From assembly GCA_028583605.1 (NCBI GenBank), contig CM053332.1:18856555-18920554 (forward strand): a stretch of 64,000 bases of DNA. The letters run 5' to 3'. Below the pieces are notes generated by a model that saw only the letters and a list, made by a program, of their open reading frames with translations, did not search any database and was not told the DNA's origin. This document shows positions 57,731 through 64,000 of this stretch, piece after piece (positions within the stretch are counted from its first letter, which is position 1; each line of letters begins with the position of its first letter). This stretch comes from Dastarcus helophoroides (lineage: Eukaryota; Arthropoda; Insecta; Coleoptera; Bothrideridae). The position numbers were made by a program, and so were the translations under genes.

Positions 57731-59960
57731 GAAATTTTTAGACAAATTTCAATTTTGTGAAAAATTGTACAATTTCGAAAAGAGCAGATGTAAAATATCA
57801 AAGGGTTGAAAAAAATCGTCGAACTTTTAAAAAACCAAACTTTTTTAGAGCAAAAGAAAAATAATTTACATTTTTCCAGAGAAAGTTAAATTTTAAGAAT
57901 AAATGTGAAATTTCGAAAACAATACGAATTAAAAAAAATCCAAATGTTCAGATAAATTCGAAATTTTATAGAATTGGTAAAATAATTTCGAAAGAATAGA
58001 AAATGTTGAGACAACTTTCAATTTCGAGAAAAATGTTGAACTTTAATGAAATTTTAACAAAAAAATCCAATTCTGAGAAAAACTCTCTGAACATGACAGC
58101 TTGGCTGTCGAAACGTGTTAAAGCAACTTTTGTTGTGTTTTTTAATCTTTCTTGGTGTCAGGGGACAAGTTATTTATTCCAATTAGAGAAGAAGAAAATA
58201 AAAAATATGCAATGTTTCAGAGAAAGTTAAATTTTGAGGATAAATTGAAATTTCGACAACAAGACGAATTTTGAGAACATTGGTGAAATACTTTCAAAAG
58301 AAAAGAAAATGTCCATATAACTTCCAGTTTTAAGAAAAGTATTGAATTTTAAAAGGTCAAAATTTACCAAAGAAATTCTTCAAGAAACAAAATCAAATTC
58401 TGAGCTTTGAAAACAGATGAATTTAAAAAGTAAAAGTTTTCAGAAAATACGAAATTTGGTAAAAAGGAAATTGCGAAAAAATTAATTTGTCAAAATTTTC
58501 AAAAAAGATGGAACACGAAAAAAATCGTCGAATTTCATCCATAGATTGAAACCCAGAACAAATATAAAACCTGAAAATTTTATACAAATTTCAATTTTAT
58601 GAAAAATTGTACAATTTCGAAAAGAGCAGTTATAAAATATCAAAGGGTTGAAAAAACTCGTCGAACTTTTAAAAGGCCAAAGTTTTTTAGAGCAAAAGAA
58701 AAATAATTTACATTTTTCCAGAGAAAGTTAAATTTTAAGAATAAATGTGAAATTTCGAAAACAATACGAATTAAAAAAAAATCCAAATGTTCAGCTAAAT
58801 TCGAAATTTTATAGAATTGGTAAAATAATTTCGAAAGAATAGAAAATGTTGAGACAACTTTCAATTTCGAGAAAAATGTTGAACTTTAATGAGAGGGCAA
58901 ATTTTAACAAAAAAATCTAATTCTGGGATTAGGTCAAACATTTTGAAAATTGATGACTGTCGAAAAAACACACAATAAAATGTCGAATTTTAAAAGTCGA
59001 AATTTAAAAAAAAACGAATTTTGCGAACCAACTCCAAATTTGTAGAAAATACATAACAGTTTAAATGTTTTATAAAAGTTATTATTTGGCCAAAATAAAT
59101 AAGCTAAATAAGCTAAATTTGCGAAAAGGACGAATTCCGAAAAGAATATAGAAATTTCGAGAGAAGTGTTCAAGTGTTGAAGGTCAGAATTTCCCAGAGA
59201 AGGTCAAATTTTGAGATCAAGTCAAATATTTTGAAAATATATAGATAATTTTCGTTAAAAAAATCGCAGTTGGCAAAAAGAATAAAGTACCCAATTTGAA
59301 GTCGAAATTTCAAAAAAAAAACCGAAATTTTACTCAACAAGTAAAAATTGGTAGAAAATAAATAAAATATTAAATGTTTAATAAAAGTCAAATTTGGGGA
59401 AAATGTCGAAATTTGGTAAAAGCACAAATTTTAAAAAAGTTTTAGAAAAAAGCCGTAATTTGGAACGAAGTCGCAAAAATGTAATTTTGGAAAGAAGTGA
59501 AATTTGAGAATAGATCTAAATTTCGAAGAAAGAAAACTTCTAAAAAAGATCTAAATCTTTCAAAGCTATTTTACTTAAAATACCCAATTACTTTAAATGT
59601 TTACTTTTTTTTTATAAAAAAATCTGACAAAGATAAATTTTTGACAAATAAGTCGAATCTTCCTGTAAGTCGAATTAGAAAAAAGTAAACATTTTTACTA
59701 ATTGTCGAGTTTTGGGAAGGAAGGAAGATTTGGGGTAAAAATCTAATTTTAGGAACAAAATAAATATTAAAAAAGAAGACTTATACAGAAAAAAGTTAAA
59801 AAAGTCGAAATTGCGAAAAAAAGAAAAATTTTGAAGTAAAGGTCTAAATTTTGAGCAATATGTATCTTTTGATCTGAATGTATTTTCGTTTGACTACATG
59901 AGTCAGTCTCTGTCCCCTATTTTGTCTGATTTATCTGATTTAATTTTGAAATAAAATGTA
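57731..59960. repeat. AT-rich repeats homologous to the left side of the giant element
   Basis: Contains the marks of the 37935-40450 repeat in the same orientation: GAGAAGAAGAAAATAAAAAA at about 58184 and AAAGAAAAGAAAATGTCCAT at about 58297. A local duplication of about 0.76 kb (57720-58070 and 58560-58890) shares GCAGATGTAAAATATCAAAG/GCAGTTATAAAATATCAAAG. No coding sequence. Confidence 0.7.
58082..58180 (+). repeat. Family-2 repeat, copy H
   Basis: CTCT, then CTGAACA (one core base changed from CTGAAGA), T, stem II GACAGC/GCTGTC, GAAA and ACGTGT. The tail follows to TTTATTCCAATT and then stops, so the 3' end is truncated. Confidence 0.75.
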
Positions 59961-60063
59961 AAAATTAGAAATAATAATTTGTGGCTCTTTGAAATTCACG
60001 AAATGAATTTTTTTATTGGGGCTGGCTCTTTCGGTTTAAAAGTTTGCAACCTCTGGTATAAGC

Positions 60064-61133
60064 AATATGATTTTCATTATATTTAAACATTTTTCAGGCG
60101 AGGCCTTAGTCATAAATCATGTTTAATATTTTCGAGGTTTAATTATGGTTATGTCCAAACTGAGACGTGGCTGAATTTAAAAAAAAAACGAAAAGAAGAA
60201 GGCTGGGTTGTAATAGAAGGAATTAGTCACATTTTAATTTAGTTCGAGGGAGTTTCAGTGCATGCTACTCTAAAAGCTTTAGAAATAAGTTAAATCCCAA
60301 TAATATTCTAAAGTGAAAACAGTTAACTAACTTAAAAAGTGGGGAAATTTTTATATTTGAGGAAAACTTTTAAATGGAGTGCCATTTAATTTTTATCGGG
60401 GCAAGTGCTCTGGTTAATTATACAACTTGATCCTAACGAGTTCTTGTTCTAACGGGAAACTTAAACCATTAATTCCCTTTTGCGCAGTCGGTAATCCGTT
60501 TGGTTATTTGTTGAAATAACTACTTTAAAGTTGCTTAGAGATTTCATGGTCAGAACTATTAAACGATTCCTTGTTTGCACCCCTTGGGCAACATTTAAAA
60601 ATCAGTTGCTTTACCGATTCGATAATATAAAACATTTTTATTAAATGGAAAAATTTATTAGTATAACACTTGGTGTCCAATTAAATTAACTAAGGCGGTG
60701 ATTGTTGGCTAATATTGGTATAATAATATCAATTATTTATATTGGTATTTCAAGTATATTAGAATATTCAATATTCTGAAGTCTGGAACACACAATTACG
60801 TATTAATATAGCTCTAATTACTTGTAAACATTTAATAGATGTCTGGAACCTATGTGTAATTTCTCCTGCAGCGCATCTGCCTAATATCTTTTTTTAAACG
60901 TCTAGTAAATAGCAAAATTTTTAATTCAGTGCAAGCAAAATTAGTAAAGGTAACACTGGTCAACAACGACTTTGTCACACGAATTGTGTTTGGACTACCT
61001 ACCCCCATCATGAGACAGCACTTATTTTCTTTCCATCACCTCCAGTTTTCTTGTGACAAGGTAAAATTTATTTTTGGAAATGTAATCTTCCCAAATATTG
61101 TTCGTCTTTATTTACGAACATTTATTATGTACA
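60064..61133. other. Single-copy-looking non-coding sequence
   Basis: AT-rich but not tandem. A 72-residue plus frame at 60929-61147 has no recognisable motif and overlaps the next repeat, so I do not call it. Confidence 0.4.
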
Positions 61134-61250
61134 TCTTCAAAAATTGAAATACAGAACTTGTCATCTAAAACCAAGAAAGATTAAAAACAAAGGACAAGTT
61201 CTGTATTTCAATTTTTGAAGATAACCAAGGACCAATCCGTCCACCAAAAA
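61134..61250. repeat. Inverted pair of family-2 tails (copy I)
   Basis: The minus-strand tail (61134-61191) and plus-strand tail (61192-61250) meet head to head, giving a near-perfect hairpin with arms CTTCAAAAATTGAAATACAG and its complement. The hammerhead-like half is missing from both. Confidence 0.8.
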
Positions 61251-62707
61251 AAATGTACATCTTAAAAAATCTTTATCGTAAATAAAACATAATATCATGA
61301 TTATATTAATTCTTCATTTGAAGTCTTTTTTATCAATAAAATTGGGGTACTTTTTATGTGAATGGGACACCAAAGATTGAAAAATTTACAATTAGGAAAA
61401 AGTATGTCCTACACGTAGATCTTTAATTTGAAAACAGAAAACTGTAAAGCATTTACATTTGTAAAGCTTTCTGATATATTTCTACCACCACTTCAGATCA
61501 AATTAGGTTTACCAGAAATTTTCTAGAGGGGATGGGTTCCAATAAAAATGAATTTTTATATTTCAAAGAGAAATTTTCCAGAATCAGTGAAGTAGCAGCA
61601 GTAGTAGAACCTTAAATTAAAAAATTAATAATAGACTCGTTTTGTAAAGAAATATTAAATGTTTTAAAAAAACAGCATGAAAGTGCTTCAAAAATTTAAT
61701 TGGAAATGTTTTGGTTTACCATAAGAGTGACATCTATAGGTTAAAAAATTTTTATTAGAGTATAAAACTTTGGGTTACAATATGGGGATCAAGATTCATT
61801 TTTTAGACAAATATCTTGACTTTATTCCTACGAATTAGGGGGCCCTGGGGGGCTCTGAGTGATAATAACTGATAAAAGTTTTAGGTGGATATTCCAATGA
61901 TGGAAAAACTTCAACAGAGCAGATTAAACTCAAGAGTGTTGACTGACTACTACTGCTTGATCAGGAAGGTCCAATTAAAAGCTAAATAATCAAGAAAAAC
62001 AAAGTATAAGTTCCTAATGTATATTTTTCATGTTATACTTCTGGAGATCCACCATTTTTCTAAGGGTTAACAAACACATGTCGTGGGTGATGAAAATTTC
62101 AAATCTGCTTATTTTAAATGACAACAACTAACAGTGTTAAAAAACACAACAGAAGTTCATGTAACATGACAAAACTTCAGTGTAATTAATCTTCAAAGAA
62201 GGTTATATCACTTAAAATATTTTCAGGGAGCTGACGCAAACCAGTCAATGTTCATAAAATTATTAATATATCGACATAATAAATTATATCAAGCGTTCAT
62301 GAACTTCTTATAAAAGCGTTTGCCTTTTGTTTACTCCGAAATTGAACACCATTTTTTATTATTCGGTTCATTAGTGGCTCTGAGCCCTATATAGCAAAGT
62401 TAACATTTAATTGCCACCCCCAATATATTTCTTTTTAACGAAGCAGGAATATTTAATTACGGTTCATTGTTAATGCTCGAATAAATTGATTGAGAGTAAC
62501 CGGTCGTTTAATATTACATTTTTAATTGATAGAGTTTATATTTAATTTGAAAAATTAGTCGGAAATTTAAATGAATAATCATTCGGGCCGCACTGTCGAT
62601 AAAACGAAACTGGTTTAAATGAAAAATCACCCCAAATTGGACCGCAATTTAGGCCAATTTTATCTTTTTCACTTTTTTAATATTTTTAAAATATGTACAC
62701 AAATTTG
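61251..62707. other. Non-coding spacer, nothing recognised
   Basis: Mixed AT-rich sequence without repeats, frames or terminal repeats that I can support. Confidence 0.4.
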
Positions 62708-62902
62708 ATGTACAAATCTTGTCCCCTGTAACAAATAAAAATTAAAAAACAAAACAAAGGTTGCTCTAATGCGTTTCGATAGCTAAGCTATCATCTTCAG
62801 AGAGATACTGACAATGCGTTTCGATAGCCAAGATATCATTTTCAGAGAAATACTGGGGACAAGATTTGTATTCCAATCTTTGAAGATAACCAGGGACCAA
62901 AA
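62708..62902. repeat. Family-2 cluster: two hammerhead-like motifs head to tail on minus, plus a tail on plus (copy J)
   Basis: Minus strand: a full 5' half at about 62755-62808 with CTGAAGA, T, stem GATAGC/GCTATC, GAAA and ACGCATT, joined to its tail (down to 62708). Just upstream on the same strand is a second motif (62812-62851) with CTGAAAA, hairpin and GAAACGCATTG. A plus-strand tail (62855-62902) follows. The pair therefore has two motifs about 50 nt apart in tandem. Confidence 0.75.
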
Positions 62903-63212
62903 GAAAAAAATATTTACAAAAACCAGTCAATGAAAGAAATGCCTCAAATATGTTGTTTTTACTATTTTCTTGTGTTTACTTGAATTATTTTTATTGGAAC
63001 TTTCCTGGTGTGTTAATAGCTTTGAGATTAAATTCGACTGTCAATTGAAAAGTTTAAGAAAAATTTCGAAATTTCCTAACTTCGCAAAGTAGAAATCAAT
63101 ATCGAAAATTCACCGGTAGTGGCGTGGCGAGCCTTAGACGCGACTCTTGCATCAAAATTTGTTGCGGGGCTCAAATGAAGGGTAAAGATTTTTCACAAAA
63201 GGAACAGAAACG
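62903..63212. other. Short spacer, nothing recognised
   Basis: AT-rich non-coding sequence between family-2 copies J and K/L. No structure was noted. Confidence 0.4.
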
Positions 63213-63380
63213 CCCGCAGCCAAGCTGTCATCTTCAGAGAGATACTAGAGATACAGTACCTCTCTGAAGATGAAAGCTTGGCTGTCGAAATGGGTTAGAG
63301 CGTTTGTTGTGTTTTTTAATCTTTCTTGGTTTCAGAAGACAAGTTCTGTATTAAATTTTTGAAGATAACCAAGGACCAGT
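63213..63380. repeat. Family-2 inverted pair (copies K and L)
   Basis: A partial minus copy at 63216-63245 (CTGAAGA, T, GACAGC hairpin, then lost) faces a long plus copy at 63259-63380. The plus copy has CTCT, CTGAAGA, T, GAAAGC/GCTGTC (one mismatch in stem II), GAAA and ATGGGTT. The tail ends GATAACCAAGGACCAGTA. Confidence 0.75.
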
Positions 63381-63437
63381 AGGGTACATTAGTAATGCGC
63401 GATGATAACATGAAGTTTATCTCCTATGCATGCATTA

Positions 63438-63470
63438 CGGGTTGCGCAACTTACATCATTACGCAACCCG
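63438..63470. repeat. 9-bp inverted repeat (hairpin)
   Basis: CGGGTTGCG (63438-63446) and CGCAACCCG (63462-63470) are perfect complements across a 15-base loop. Function unknown. It lies about 420 bp upstream of the TATA-like element. Confidence 0.6.
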
Positions 63471-63694
63471 AAATTCACACATTTATCCGAACGCATGAGC
63501 ACGACATGTTGGTGTGTGCACAAGCTGGTACAGCCTGGTACAGTCGGTGCACGGAAATTCACAATTCACGGTGCGCATTTTGATGATGTAATTTATCAAT
63601 TATATTCAATTTATTTAGTTATTTATCTGCGGTCGGATGATAGTGATCGGGATGGACGTGGGGGCGGTCGACTTTCTTCCTCATTAGTTAATGT

Positions 63695-63835
63695 GGCAGG
63701 TACCGCTTTCATGCGGGAGAGTACAGCCCTTGATGTGCCGAATATCTTCTCAATAAAAGATTTAGTACCGCTTTCTTGCGGGAGAGTACAGCCCTTGGTA
63801 TGCGGTAATACCTTCTTAATAAAGGAGGTAAACAC
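63695..63835. repeat. 65-bp tandem duplication upstream of a TATA motif
   Basis: GTACCGCTTTCATGCGGGAG at 63700 and GTACCGCTTTCTTGCGGGAG at 63765, each followed by AGTACAGCCCTTG and, later, CTTCTCAATAAA/CTTCTTAATAAA. Both halves also contain the small palindrome-like CCGC...GCGG. Duplicated promoter-proximal elements of this sort occur in LTRs and other mobile-element promoters. Confidence 0.75.
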
Positions 63836-63890
63836 CTTTAAGGGATATTTTATACAACGTTTTCTTTTGTGAAAATTTGTCACTTGATGC

Positions 63891-64000
63891 CTATATAAGA
63901 ACTCCCTACACCTCATCTCCTTTGCTTCCATTCTTTCACTCATCGATTGCCAACGCGCGCGTAAATGATGATCGTGGTGCCATGAAGATGTATTGGTAAG
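63891..64000 (+). promoter_or_regulatory. Putative core promoter with TATA box at window end
   Basis: CTATATAAGA (63891-63900) is a good TATA match. A pyrimidine-rich stretch (CTCCTTTGCTTCCATTCTTT) follows about 20-40 bp downstream, where a start site would fall. The window ends with ATTGGTAAG, which could be a splice donor. No coding sequence can be judged within the remaining bases. It could be the promoter of a host gene or of a mobile element. Confidence 0.4.

Larger units (their letters stand above)
37556..60055. mobile_element. Candidate giant hAT-like element (22.5 kb) carrying satellites
   Basis: The left end CACGGGTCAGCAAACC, followed by CGCGGCTCGCGAGCCGCATG, is typical of one class of hAT ends. 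The right end, read inward from 60055, is CAGAGGTTGCAAACT and then AAACCGAAAGAGCC. The outermost bases and the GCAAAC core agree. The flanks are GTCTAAGC (37548-37555) and GTATAAGC (60056-60063), 7 of 8 identical. No transposase is seen. Content: ~1.3 kb AT-rich repeats on both sides, the giant palindrome, a 634-bp MITE, and 156-bp and 15-bp arrays. The alternative is two unrelated hAT ends lying 22.5 kb apart by chance. Confidence 0.6.

Noticed and set aside
60929..61147. 72-residue frame (LVKVTLVNNDFVTRIVFGLP)
   Set aside because: No known family, and it runs into a family-2 repeat tail at its 3' end. Insufficient to call a gene.
63426..63872. 148-residue plus frame and 106-residue minus frame near the window end
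   Set aside because: They overlap each other, cross the 65-bp duplication and the hairpin, and have no recognisable domain.

Overview
This window is repeat-dominated animal chromosomal DNA, most likely from an arthropod and probably an insect. It has a Jockey-type LINE with RT box B and YADD, mariner-family transposases with TA-flanked ends, hAT-type elements with 8-bp target duplications, very AT-rich spacers and several satellite families. I see no intact host gene, tRNA, rRNA or CRISPR. Nearly all long open frames lie inside short-period repeats and are not credible genes.

Layout. 1-10 kb: AT-rich repeats, including a ~1.96 kb segment present twice (1-1961 and 5065-7023). Each copy carries two 150-bp direct repeats that fold as minimal hammerhead ribozymes. 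Next come ~390-bp repeats (2140-4440) and a ~1.0 kb tandem array (7020-9925) whose unit contains a second hammerhead-like motif. 10-14.4 kb: spacer, two probable solo LTRs and a 170-bp trimer. 14.45-17.25 kb: a ~345-bp satellite that includes a piece of a LINE reverse transcriptase. 17.9-29.46 kb: mariner copies and a clear nest. A mariner (19571-29457) is split by a Jockey LINE (20430-29100). The LINE is split by a TA-target DNA transposon (21008-23328) and by a segment that itself carries a 4.25 kb hAT-like element (24357-28610). 29.45-31.85 kb: a foldback element with a minisatellite grown inside one arm and a MITE nested in it. 32405-35628: a second hAT-like element with a perfect 8-bp target duplication.

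37556-60055 can be read as one giant (22.5 kb) hAT-like element with imperfect hAT ends and a 7/8 target duplication. Inside it is a ~13.8 kb inverted-repeat satellite structure (40378-54210). Its arms alternate blocks of an 11-bp TACGTA-rich repeat with blocks of a degenerate GGGGTCCGG/GGGGACCGG repeat. The same element also holds a 634-bp MITE, a ~156-bp satellite and a 15-bp minisatellite. 60-64 kb is mostly single-copy-looking non-coding DNA with more copies of the second hammerhead-like repeat, ending in a TATA-containing promoter-like stretch.

The most interesting signal is the set of hammerhead or hammerhead-like RNAs. Family 1 matches the classic core, has a stem III so short and self-complementary that it would suit dimer cleavage, and shows compensatory change in stem I between copies. 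Family 2 is a dispersed ~140-bp repeat with a hammerhead-like core plus one extra base and compensatory change in stem II. One copy has an 11-bp target duplication, so it behaves like a small retroposon. Truncated family-2 copies also form the two outer borders of the giant palindrome.
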